A stretch of 64,000 bases of DNA from DATFVA01 sp963832715 (GTDB lineage Bacteria > Bacteroidota > Ignavibacteria > Ignavibacteriales > Ignavibacteriaceae), in assembly GCA_963832715.1 (NCBI GenBank), contig CAWHVB010000006.1, forward strand, positions 248,001 through 312,000, written 5' to 3'. Both the position numbers and the translations under genes were made by a program. This document shows, piece by piece, positions 1 to 9,000 of the stretch (positions are counted from its first letter, which is position 1; every line of letters begins with the position of its first letter). A model generated the notes under the pieces. It saw only the letters and a program-made list of their open reading frames with translations. It was not told the origin of the DNA and ran no database searches.

Positions 1-1355
1 TCCTCATTTCAAAATCAGGTGAACCTAAGATAATCCAGTACAATAACGCCGTCCTGCGTGATGAGACAGGGAAGATCGTAAGGATAATGTCTCTTGGTAT
101 TGACGTTACCGAAAAGAAGAAAGAAGAAAAGATCCAGGAAGTTGTTTTCAGAATAATCCAGAATTCAAATGCTGAAAGCGACCTTGAAGAACTCTTTCAT
201 TTTATTCATTCCGGTATCAGCGAGCTGATGCTGGCAGAAAACTTTTACATCGCATTATATAACGAACAGGATGACCTGATCACCTTCCCTTATTTTATTG
301 ATAAATACGATAAAGATGCCCCTCCGATTAAATTCGGTAGGGGACTCACAGAGTATATTTTAAGATCAGGTAAAGCTGAATTAATTACAAGGGAAAGAGA
401 TAACGAGCTTGTTGAAGAAGGAGAAACCGAAGTTGTAGGAACACAGTCTGCTATATGGCTTGGCATCCCGCTAAAAATACGCGATCATACAATGGGAGCT
501 CTGGTGGTGCAGGATTATGAAAATGAAGATACTTACACCGAAAAAGAAAAACAGATACTTGAAGTAGTATCCTATCCGATATCCCGGGCAATCGAAAGAA
601 AAATAGTTGAGCAGGAAAGGAAAGAGTTAATACTGAAATTGAGTCAGCTTAATACCTCGAAAGATAAACTCTTCTCGCTGATTTCACACGATCTCAGGAG
701 TCCTTTTAATTCCTTGCTTGGATTTTCTGAAATACTTACTACTGAATATGACAGCTTAACTCATGATGAAGTTAAGGAATATCTTAATGTAATATATGAA
801 GCATCGAAAAATCTGTATGGAATGACCAACAACCTGCTTCAGTATTCGCGGTTCCAGGTGGGCAGAATTGATTTTCAGCCGGTTGAAATAAACCTTACGA
901 ACCTCTTAAAAAAGAACCTGAACCTCCTTAAGGGAAACGCTATCCGTAAAGAAATCTCACTCTCAGCCGATTTTAAGGCGGATGTTTTTGTATTCGCTGA
1001 TGAAGATATGCTGAACTCAACCGTGCAGAATATTATTTCCAATTCCATAAAGTTTACCCAGCGAGGGGGAGAGGTGAAGATCAAAACCGAAGTTATTCCT
1101 TTCTTCGATGAAGCCACGCATGTAAAAGTCACTATCGAGGATAACGGAATCGGAATGAGCAGGAATGAGCTGGATAAAATTCTTTCTGAGGAAATAATAA
1201 GCACACCGGGTACAGAGAGGGAATACGGCACAGGACTGGGACTGCTGATTGTGAAGGAATTTGTTGAAAAGAACGGCGGAAGAATTGAAGTAAAGAGTAA
1301 AATTAACCAGGGTACCAGTTTTTCATTTACTTTGCCGGTTTCTGATCAATCTTAA
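1..1355 (+). CDS. PAS-GAF sensor histidine kinase (5' end outside window)
   Basis: The reading frame is open from base 3, so the gene begins upstream. The first ATG at 87 is internal: the codons before it encode the end of a PAS/PAC domain (RDETGKIVRIMSLGIDVTE). After that come a GAF domain (about bases 120-600), a HisKA dimerisation helix with the phospho-accepting His in LISHDLRSPF (codon at 687) and a HATPase_c domain with N box (ISNSIKFT), G1 box (DNGIGM) and G2 box (GTGLGL). No membrane segment is visible in the part present, so it is probably a cytoplasmic kinase sensing a small ligand through GAF/PAS. It is closely similar over GAF, HisKA and ATPase to the next gene, so the two look like tandem paralogues. 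The partner regulator is unknown; the REC domain fused to the next gene is a candidate. Confidence 0.9.
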   Translation, partial: LISKSGEPKIIQYNNAVLRDETGKIVRIMSLGIDVTEKKKEEKIQEVVFRIIQNSNAESDLEELFHFIHSGISELMLAENFYIALYNEQDDLITFPYFIDKYDKDAPPIKFGRGLTEYILRSGKAELITRERDNELVEEGETEVVGTQSAIWLGIPLKIRDHTMGALVVQDYENEDTYTEKEKQILEVVSYPISRAIERKIVEQERKELILKLSQLNTSKDKLFSLISHDLRSPFNSLLGFSEILTTEYDSLTHDEVKEYLNVIYEASKNLYGMTNNLLQYSRFQVGRIDFQPVEINLTNLLKKNLNLLKGNAIRKEISLSADFKADVFVFADEDMLNSTVQNIISNSIKFTQRGGEVKIKTEVIPFFDEATHVKVTIEDNGIGMSRNELDKILSEEIISTPGTEREYGTGLGLLIVKEFVEKNGGRIEVKSKINQGTSFSFTLPVSDQS

Positions 1356-1454
1356 TACCCCGTACCTATTACAAAATTTCTTTATCACACGGGAATATTA
1401 TTATTCTATTAAATTTAATTTTATATTAATTCTGCTTAAACCTTTTCTTAAACT

Positions 1455-3434
1455 ATGAACGAAAAAGTTAGAATTCTTATTGTAGAGGATGAGAGCATTG
1501 TTGCTATCGATCTGAAAAGGACATTGGAAAATCTCGGGTACGAAATAGTTGAGATCGTTCGTTCGGGTGGAAAAGCTGTAGAGAAAGCCATAACCATTCT
1601 TCCTGATCTCATCCTTATGGATATAATGCTGGATGGTGAGATGACAGGAATCGATGCAGCCAGGGAGATAAGAAACCACGTCGATCTTCCCGTAATTTAC
1701 CTGACCGCTTTTGCAAATGAGAGTACTCTTTCACAGGCTAAACTTACGCAGCCGTTCGGCTATATACTGAAGCCTTTCGATGAGAAAAACCTTACCTCCA
1801 CAATTGAAATGGCCCTTTATAAACATAAGCTCGACAAAAAACTAAAAGAGAATGAAGAAAGATATAGAAGACTTGTAGAAAAATCGCCTGTTGCAATTGG
1901 TATTATATCAGGCAGAAAGGTCGTCTATGCAAATCCATACGCCGTGCAATTATTCGGTGCTGAATCTGAAGAAGAACTCAGGAATAAATACATCTTTGAC
2001 TTTATCCAGGAAGAATATGTGGACCTCATTAGAGAAAGGATGCAGAAAATATTCAAACAAGGTGAGGTTGTTGAAGGCCGGAATGAACAGCTCAGGACCC
2101 TCGACGGCCGCGCAATAGACGTTGAGTTTGCTGCAATACCTACGATTTACCAGGATAATCCTGCTATTCAGGTGGTGATCAGGGACATCACCGAAATCAA
2201 TAAAAAGGAAAAAATCCAGCAGGCTACCTTAAAGCTGCTCCAGGCAGCCAACAGTACCACCTCACTTAATGAATTATATGAGGTATTCCACGAAATCCTT
2301 GCAATGTACATCCCTGTTAATAATATTTACTTCGCGTTTTATGATGAAGAAAGAGATTGTCTCACTTTTCCATACTACCACGACCAGATCCAACCTCCTC
2401 TGAAAGAACGAAAATTCAATACAGGACTTACCGAATATGTTATTAACCTCGGCAGGATATTGCTCCTCAAACAAAATGATATCGATGAACTAATCGCTTC
2501 GGGTAAGGTAGAAACAAGCTGTCCCCATCTGCAAAGCTGGCTTGGAGTACCGCTCCAGGTACATGATAATAAGCTTGGAGCGATCGTCATAAAGGAATAC
2601 TATAAAGAAAATCTGATCGGCGTGAAGGAGAAGGAGTTTCTTAACAGTATAATATTCCCTCTGTCAAGGGCAGTAGAAAAGAAACAGATTGAAGAGGAGA
2701 GAAAGGAGTATACAGAAACACTGAAAGGACTTAACGAGACAAAGGATAAATTCCTGTCCCTGATATCGCATGATTTGAAGGGTCCCTTTAATTCTTTGAT
2801 GGGGTATACTGAAATATTAAAAAACGAGATTAATGATCTTAACTCCGATGAGAGGGACATTTTTATAGGCTCGATCTATGAATCGACAAGGCATATATAC
2901 AATTTGCTGAATGATCTCCTTGAGTTTTCGAGGTTCTATCTCGGGCTGATAAAGATTGAACCGAGAGAAATTAATATAAAGAAACTAGTCGATGAGAACC
3001 TGAAACTGCTTGCTGCCTCTGCCCGTCAAAAAGACATTAAAATGGAAAATATCATCGAAAATCATTATTTCGTCCTTGCCGAGGAAGATATGATAAACTC
3101 CGTTATACGTAATCTTCTGACCAACGCGATTAAATTCACTAAAAATGGCGGAAGGGTTGAGGTTTCTGCTAAGCCCGAAGGCAGTCGCCTCTTAATATCG
3201 GTTTCCGACAACGGGGTCGGTATGGATCAGGATACTCTAAGTACTGTTTTCGATATAGTCTCGAAAAAATCAAGACCAGGTACCAACGAGGAAGAAGGAA
3301 CGGGACTTGGTTTAATTCTGGCCAAGGAATTTGTTGAAAAAAACGGCGGCGAGATCTCGGTGAGAAGTGAGCCAGGAAGGGGATCAATTTTTACATTCAG
3401 CCTTCAATTTTTAGAAAAAGTATTCCAGCCTTAG
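1455..3434 (+). CDS. Hybrid REC-PAS-GAF histidine kinase
   Basis: 659 aa. Domain order: N-terminal receiver (about 4-120, phospho-acceptor Asp56 in LILMDIML, acidic pair Glu11/Asp12, conserved Lys in LKPF), PAS (about 133-250), GAF (about 255-415), HisKA with His439 in LISHDLKGPF, and HATPase_c (NAIKFT, DNGVGM, GTGLGL). A receiver at the N terminus of a kinase usually means the kinase receives phosphate from, or is gated by, another kinase, so it may act as the second step of a relay. The C-terminal 450 residues mirror the preceding kinase. ATG at 1455 is the first in-frame start; no strong Shine-Dalgarno sequence is seen. About 100 bases separate the two kinase genes, so co-transcription is plausible. 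Confidence 0.93.
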   Translation: MNEKVRILIVEDESIVAIDLKRTLENLGYEIVEIVRSGGKAVEKAITILPDLILMDIMLDGEMTGIDAAREIRNHVDLPVIYLTAFANESTLSQAKLTQPFGYILKPFDEKNLTSTIEMALYKHKLDKKLKENEERYRRLVEKSPVAIGIISGRKVVYANPYAVQLFGAESEEELRNKYIFDFIQEEYVDLIRERMQKIFKQGEVVEGRNEQLRTLDGRAIDVEFAAIPTIYQDNPAIQVVIRDITEINKKEKIQQATLKLLQAANSTTSLNELYEVFHEILAMYIPVNNIYFAFYDEERDCLTFPYYHDQIQPPLKERKFNTGLTEYVINLGRILLLKQNDIDELIASGKVETSCPHLQSWLGVPLQVHDNKLGAIVIKEYYKENLIGVKEKEFLNSIIFPLSRAVEKKQIEEERKEYTETLKGLNETKDKFLSLISHDLKGPFNSLMGYTEILKNEINDLNSDERDIFIGSIYESTRHIYNLLNDLLEFSRFYLGLIKIEPREINIKKLVDENLKLLAASARQKDIKMENIIENHYFVLAEEDMINSVIRNLLTNAIKFTKNGGRVEVSAKPEGSRLLISVSDNGVGMDQDTLSTVFDIVSKKSRPGTNEEEGTGLGLILAKEFVEKNGGEISVRSEPGRGSIFTFSLQFLEKVFQP

Positions 3435-3571
3435 CTCTAAAATCTGCCAAATCCTTAACATAGGCGTTCTTTTCTAAGAAATTACCTGCTGTGACAGCAT
3501 GTTACCGGGTTAAAAAAATAGAAAAAAATCACAATTATCTTATTTGCTAAGAGCAAACAAATATTTTTTCT

Positions 3572-3590
3572 TTGTATATTTAATATACAA
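3572..3590. promoter_or_regulatory. 19-nt perfect palindrome upstream of citrate synthase
   Basis: TTGTATATT-T-AATATACAA: nine-base arms around a single centre base, ending 66 bases before the gltA ATG. The symmetry and position fit a repressor or activator operator. No regulator gene lies nearby, so the binding protein is unknown. Confidence 0.5.
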
Positions 3591-3645
3591 TAGTTTTAAT
3601 TTTCCTTTTTTTAAGGGAATTAAAAATTTTCAATATGTTTATCTC

Positions 3646-3653
3646 AGGAGGAG
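3646..3653 (+). promoter_or_regulatory. Strong ribosome binding site of gltA
   Basis: AGGAGGAG three bases before the ATG at 3657. It is one of the best Shine-Dalgarno matches in the window and fixes the citrate synthase start. Confidence 0.8.
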
Positions 3654-3656
3654 AAA

Positions 3657-4982
3657 ATGTCACGATTGAAAAAACAAGTCCAGGACAAAATTGAAGCCTG
3701 GCGTCCACGTACAGCGCGTTTAGTTAAAGAATTTGGTAATGTTAAAATTGGGGAAGTGACTATCGAACAGGCAATTGGGGGTGCCAGAGGTATCAAAAGC
3801 CTTGTAACAGATATTTCTTATCTCGATCCGAATGAAGGAATTCGTTTCCGCGGTTTGACAATCCCGGAAGTCCTTGAAAAACTACCAAAAGTTCCCGGCG
3901 GTGAAATGCCTTATGTCGAAGGTTTTTTCTTCTTTTTACTTACAGGCGATATACCTTCGGAAGAAGATGTAAAGGAAGTTGCGGATGAATTCCGCAAAAG
4001 GTCTGATGTTCCTAAATATGTGTATGATATTTTGAGAGCGATGCCGGCAGATTCTCATCCAATGGTGATGTTTTCCGCAGCTATTGTATCAATGCAGCGC
4101 GAATCAGAATTTGTTAAAGAATACAATACCGGAAACCTGAAAAAGAACGATTACTGGTCACCTACTTACGAAGATGGTTTAAATCTTCTTGCAAAGATTC
4201 CAGGAATTGCAGCTTTTATTTACAGACTAAAATATAAAAATGGCGATATTATTGAATCAGATCCAAGCCTCGATCTCGGTGGAAACTTTGCTCACATGAT
4301 GGGTATTAAGAAACCTTATGATGATGTAGCCAGGATGTATTTCATTCTACATAGTGATCATGAAAGCGGAAACGTCAGTGCTCATACAGGACACCTTGTT
4401 GCAAGTGCTCTTTCTGATCTTTACTACTCAATTTCTGCCCTGGTTGATGGTCTTGCCGGTCCATTACACGGACTTGCAAACCAGGAAGTCTTAAACTGGC
4501 TGCAGGGTGTTTACGACAGTATGGGAGGTAAGATCCCGACTGAAGAAGAAATGAAGAAATTTGTATGGGATACGTTGAAGAGCGGACAGGTTATTCCAGG
4601 TTTCGGGCATGCAGTACTGAGAAAAACTGATCCGCGGTATATGGCTCAGAGAGAATTCTGCTTAAAGCATTTACCAAACGATCCGTTATTCAAGTATGTA
4701 GATCTGCTCTTCAAAGTTGTTCCTCCGATTTTGGTTGAACAGGGCAAAGCTAAAAATCCATGGCCGAATGTTGATGCACAGTCAGGTGTTATTCAATGGT
4801 ACTATGGTTTGAAGGAATATGATTTCTACACAGTTTTATTTGCTATCGGAAGATCCCTTGGGGTTGTTGCAAATATTATCTGGGATCGTGGACTCGGCTA
4901 TCCGATTGAAAGACCAAAATCCATTACAACTGCTATGCTTGAAGCTATGGCAGGTATAGAGGAAATGGCGGAAGTAAAATAA
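3657..4982 (+). CDS. gltA: Citrate synthase, mitochondrial-like type
   Basis: 441 aa. Condenses acetyl-CoA with oxaloacetate to citrate, the entry step of the TCA cycle, in the cytoplasm. The catalytic triad is readable: His271 (GPLHGLANQEVL), His318 (GFGHAVLRKTDPRY) and Asp373 (NVDAQSG), matching His274/His320/Asp375 of the pig enzyme. Length and motifs such as YLDPNEGIRFRG place it with the mitochondrial-like citrate synthases also known from Geobacter and Chlorobi relatives, rather than the NADH-regulated E. coli hexamer. It has its own strong ribosome binding site, an upstream palindrome and a terminator, so it is probably monocistronic. Confidence 0.97.
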   Translation: MSRLKKQVQDKIEAWRPRTARLVKEFGNVKIGEVTIEQAIGGARGIKSLVTDISYLDPNEGIRFRGLTIPEVLEKLPKVPGGEMPYVEGFFFFLLTGDIPSEEDVKEVADEFRKRSDVPKYVYDILRAMPADSHPMVMFSAAIVSMQRESEFVKEYNTGNLKKNDYWSPTYEDGLNLLAKIPGIAAFIYRLKYKNGDIIESDPSLDLGGNFAHMMGIKKPYDDVARMYFILHSDHESGNVSAHTGHLVASALSDLYYSISALVDGLAGPLHGLANQEVLNWLQGVYDSMGGKIPTEEEMKKFVWDTLKSGQVIPGFGHAVLRKTDPRYMAQREFCLKHLPNDPLFKYVDLLFKVVPPILVEQGKAKNPWPNVDAQSGVIQWYYGLKEYDFYTVLFAIGRSLGVVANIIWDRGLGYPIERPKSITTAMLEAMAGIEEMAEVK

Positions 4983-5012
4983 TAGATTTCCTTTCTCTGA
5001 ATAAACCTTCAG

Positions 5013-5049
5013 AAAAACGTCACGGACAATTCCGTGACGTTTTTTTTTT
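5013..5049 (+). terminator. Rho-independent terminator after gltA
   Basis: Perfect hairpin: ACGTCACGGA, loop CAAT, TCCGTGACGT, extended by A/T pairs, then a run of T up to 5049. It lies 30 bases past the gltA stop. Confidence 0.93.
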
Positions 5050-5135
5050 GACAATCAGCTGTCTCAACATTCTCTTTAATAAATTATTATATTCCTTCTA
5101 CAATTTTCTTTCTATTTTTTTTTGAAAAGTGAATA

Positions 5136-6023
5136 ATGAACAATCAAACAACTTCATCTTTATCCGACATTAACGATAAACTTCTTGCTGGAAAAGCTGC
5201 ATTAGAGAATACCGAGGCTGAAACTCTGATACTCGATCTACAGGTGGAATTCGGCCGCGCGGTGACTGATAAACATTTCAGCATTAAGGCTGAAACCGAT
5301 ATGTGGGTGAATATATTAGAGGGATTATTCAGCAGCGGGTTTGCAGATCTTTTTATGGAGAAGATTGAAAAAGATTCTTTTTTTGCTTTCGGTGAATATC
5401 TTGCTTCATTGCCGGCTGAATCCGACCCCAAAATCATTTCTATTATTCATAACTACCTTAATCTCTTTCGTTATTCGGCATTTCTTCAGAAAATCTATAA
5501 CGAAAGAAGATGGGATAACTTAACTCTTGCTCTTATCATTCAGAGCTCTTATACATTCGATATTTTATTTGAACAGAGAGTCAAACAGTATAAGAAGAAA
5601 AATTTATTCCGCGTGATCAGCGATCGTAAGACCATTGATTATAACTGGCAGAAGACCTCAGATATAGTTTCAGCATACGGTTCATCTATTAAGCATTTAT
5701 TTTATGAACTTCAGAGTGAAAATAAGTTCGCGGCCTTCCTTCTTGAAAATAGTCCCGATATGGTATTTCTTGATCTTGCCTGTTTAACATCAGGAATCGT
5801 GAATGTTATGATCCCGGCAAATTCAGTTCCTGAACACATCAGCTTTATTCTGAACCAGACAAAGGCTCCCTTCCTTTTAGTCAATGATGAAAAGCAGCTC
5901 TCAAAAATCAGATCGATAAAACACCAGATCCCTGATCTAAAGATTGCAGTAATGCTTAAAGGAAACGCCACGGAAGATTGGGTAATTAATTTTGAAGAAT
6001 TTAAAAGCTATGGCATCCGGTGA
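5136..6023 (+). CDS. Acyl-CoA synthetase fusion protein, 5' fragment (frameshifted)
   Basis: 295 aa. N-terminal part of an AMP-binding (ANL) enzyme: the residues from about 190 on (FLLENSPDMVFLDLACLTSGIVNVMIPANS) are the typical region before the ATP-binding loop of long-chain acyl-CoA synthetases. The first ~160 residues are longer than usual and unassigned. The frame ends at TGA 6021, but the +1 frame continues without a gap into the ATP-binding loop of the next entry. Skipping one A in the AAAA run at 6003-6006 would read FEEFK-AMASGDK and restore one protein of about 1,600 residues. Start ATG 5136 is the first after the gltA terminator. Confidence 0.85.
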   Translation: MNNQTTSSLSDINDKLLAGKAALENTEAETLILDLQVEFGRAVTDKHFSIKAETDMWVNILEGLFSSGFADLFMEKIEKDSFFAFGEYLASLPAESDPKIISIIHNYLNLFRYSAFLQKIYNERRWDNLTLALIIQSSYTFDILFEQRVKQYKKKNLFRVISDRKTIDYNWQKTSDIVSAYGSSIKHLFYELQSENKFAAFLLENSPDMVFLDLACLTSGIVNVMIPANSVPEHISFILNQTKAPFLLVNDEKQLSKIRSIKHQIPDLKIAVMLKGNATEDWVINFEEFKSYGIR

Positions 6024-9000
6024 TAAAATAAAGAATGACGCTGTGATTAAACCGGATTCGCTTGCTACGCTCATGTATACCTCAGGGACAACAGGTGAGC
6101 CGAAGGGAATAATGTTTTCTCACACTAATATTGTCTATAAAAGATTCTGCCGCGCAATGGCGATTCCTGCTATCGGTGAAGACGATCGATTCCTCGCCTT
6201 CCTTCCCCTTTATCATACGTTCGGAAGATGGCTGGAAATGGCAGGCGCGATCTTCTGGGGTGCCGAATATTGTTTTATGGAGAATCCTGCTGTTGAAACG
6301 ATGATCGAGAATATGAAGCTGATTAAGCCCACTATTTTTATCTCTATTCCCAAGAAATGGATCCAGCTCTATGAGTATATAACGACAAGAGTTGACATTG
6401 AAGAAGAGGACGAAGATAAAATAAAGCAGACCGTCAGCGATGTAACCGGCGGATCACTCAGATGGGGAATTTCTGCTGCCGGCTATCTGCCGCCGGATGT
6501 TTTCAGGTTCCTGCAAAGATATGGCGTGGAATTAATGAGCGGATTTGGAATGACCGAAGCAACAGGGGGAATCACAATGACCCCGCCTTTTGAATACCGC
6601 GAAAATTCCCTTGGTAAAGCGCTGCCGGGCATGGAAATTAAACTGAATGAGGATGGTGAAATATTAATCCGTGGCGCATATGTGATGATAAATTATTATA
6701 ATCAAAAACCGGAAGAAACATTCGACGAAGAGGGGTGGCTCGCAACCGGCGACATCATGCGGATGGATAAAGATGGATTTATTGAAATTATAGATCGGAA
6801 AAAAGAGATATATAAGAATGTAAAAGGGGAAACCATCGCACCTCAGAAAATTGAAAATCTATTTCGTGATTTTGAATTTGTCAGGCAGGTTTTTCTCGTG
6901 GGGGATCATCGCCCTTTTAATTCTGTTCTGATCTTTCCTGACCTTGAATCCGTATCTTCTCCTCTCATAGGTATGGATGAACAACAACGGCAGGAATATT
7001 TTTCATCTATAATTGTTACAGTAAACAATTTTCTCGCACCTTTTGAAAGGATACTGGATTTTAGATTAATCGACAGGGCGTTCAGTGATGCACATCGCGA
7101 GCTCACTCCTAAGGGAACTTACAAACGCAGAATTATAGAAAAGAATTTTGACGCGATCATAAATTCCATGTACAAGAAAGATCATTTGTCTCTTCCGCTT
7201 GGCAGGTATGAAGTTAAAATACCTAACTGGTTTTTACGTGAGAAAGGGGCATTAAGCCGGGATGTGATTCTTGCTGATAATGTTCTTTCTATACCCAAAG
7301 TTAAATCTTCTCTGGTCATTAAGATTCTTAAGGGGGATCAGAATGTATTTCAAATAGGGAACTATTCTTACCTGATAAATTCGAAGCAGATCGACCTTCA
7401 GGATTTACTTACAAACCCCTTCTACTTCCTCGGTAATGTTCAGCTTGTAGATTTTGCCGGACAGGGAATTTTTAGATGGTTCAGAAAATCAGAAGCTGAA
7501 AAGGATATCGAATTTGTTGAACGGGTCGTTCCCGTTAGTCCTGATAATGAAATGGTGGATAATTTTGCGGGGATCTCAGAATCCGGGGAAATATCAATTT
7601 CGGCTCTGCATTATGCTGCCGTTCTGCTGCAATCGGAACAAATAAAAGAAAATGAAGAATCAATAAAATATTTCAGTGACATACTTAAGGATACTGCTTC
7701 AAACCATTACAAACTTGCCGTTGAAATCGCTTTCCGTCCTAATCTGCTGAACAATGTTGCAGTACAAAGGAAAATGTTCAGTGCCGCTCTTCAGACCTTA
7801 AGGAAAGACAATTTTCTGAAACTTTTGAGTTTGTATACACAAATCGATCCCAAATTTTTGAATGATGAAATAATAACTGAGATTAATATTGTCAGCCGGG
7901 GCGGTGATAACCTTAAGGAAATTGAAAGTGTGCTGCAAAATCTGATTCAGTCAACGACGCCAAAAACAGATTTAAGCGAAACAACCATCCCGCAGCTTTT
8001 TAAACTTCTTGTTAGTTATGGCATTAACCATCCGCTTAGTTTTGAAAGGATCAGGAGAACCTTTCTGCTTCAGGAATTGTATGGTCTGAGGAAGGATATC
8101 CGGGATATTGCTCAAAAATCAAGGTTGGAAATCAGAAAACTATTTACTGCCTGGCTTGGAGAAGTTCAGCGTGTTGCGATTGATCCTGAAACAGGGGAAG
8201 AGTACCGGTGGGATGATGTTTTAATATTCGATCAGGAAATTTCGGAAAGCGATCAGTTAATTCTTAAAAAAGCAATCAGCGGAAACCAGATTATCCGTGA
8301 AGCAATTTTTCTTTTCAGCGGTGGTGTCCTTGTTTCTCTCAATAATATTTTACCCTCTGGGGTTTGGATCAGCAGTTATTCTCAGATTGAAAACAGGTCG
8401 GTATTTCGTGTTACGGTACAAACCAGGTTTCAGGGCGGGTTCGATATAGCTATACACCTCAACAGGAATACTTCTGTCGAGGATATTGAAGAGGAAATAA
8501 AATGGAAAGTTATTGCAGGGACGGAATTGTACGATGATAAGCTGGCTGCAAAGTTCGGCGGGTTATGGGAGGGATATAATTTATGGACTGAAGAATTTAT
8601 AGGCGATGAATCGATTGAAAGGTTTATCCGGCGTGAATATAAACTTAATGATGAAGCTGCTTATGAAAAACTGCGCAATCTCTGGAAATTCTTTGTCTGG
8701 AACGGGGCAGCAGCATATTTTAAATTCTGGAGGTTGTCTGGTATGAAGACAGAGCTTGCAAATATTACACCCGACGGAATAATCGTGTCTTCTCATGATT
8801 ATCAGACAGGCTGCATCATAACTTCTTTTTATAAAAGGGAACAAACAGATACGATACTTAATTTGATAATGAATTTTTATGAGAGCTTTGTAAAACAAAC
8901 GGAAGAAAGGTACCCTCTTATAAAAAAAGCTTCTGTGTGGAACGCGATTTTTTCGGGCATTATCGAAGCAGATGGCGTTGAAAACGGGATAAGTTTAATT

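Noticed and set aside
3487..3499. TGCTG-TGA-CAGCA hairpin after the second kinase
   Set aside because: Five pairs only, and an A-run rather than a T-run follows.
5048..5053. TTGACA after the gltA terminator
   Set aside because: Overlaps the terminator T-run and has no matching -10 box at 16-18 bases.
6003..6006. Programmed ribosomal frameshift in the acyl-CoA synthetase
   Set aside because: The direction is +1 at a plain A run, with no slippery heptamer or stop context; five similar indels elsewhere favour sequence error.
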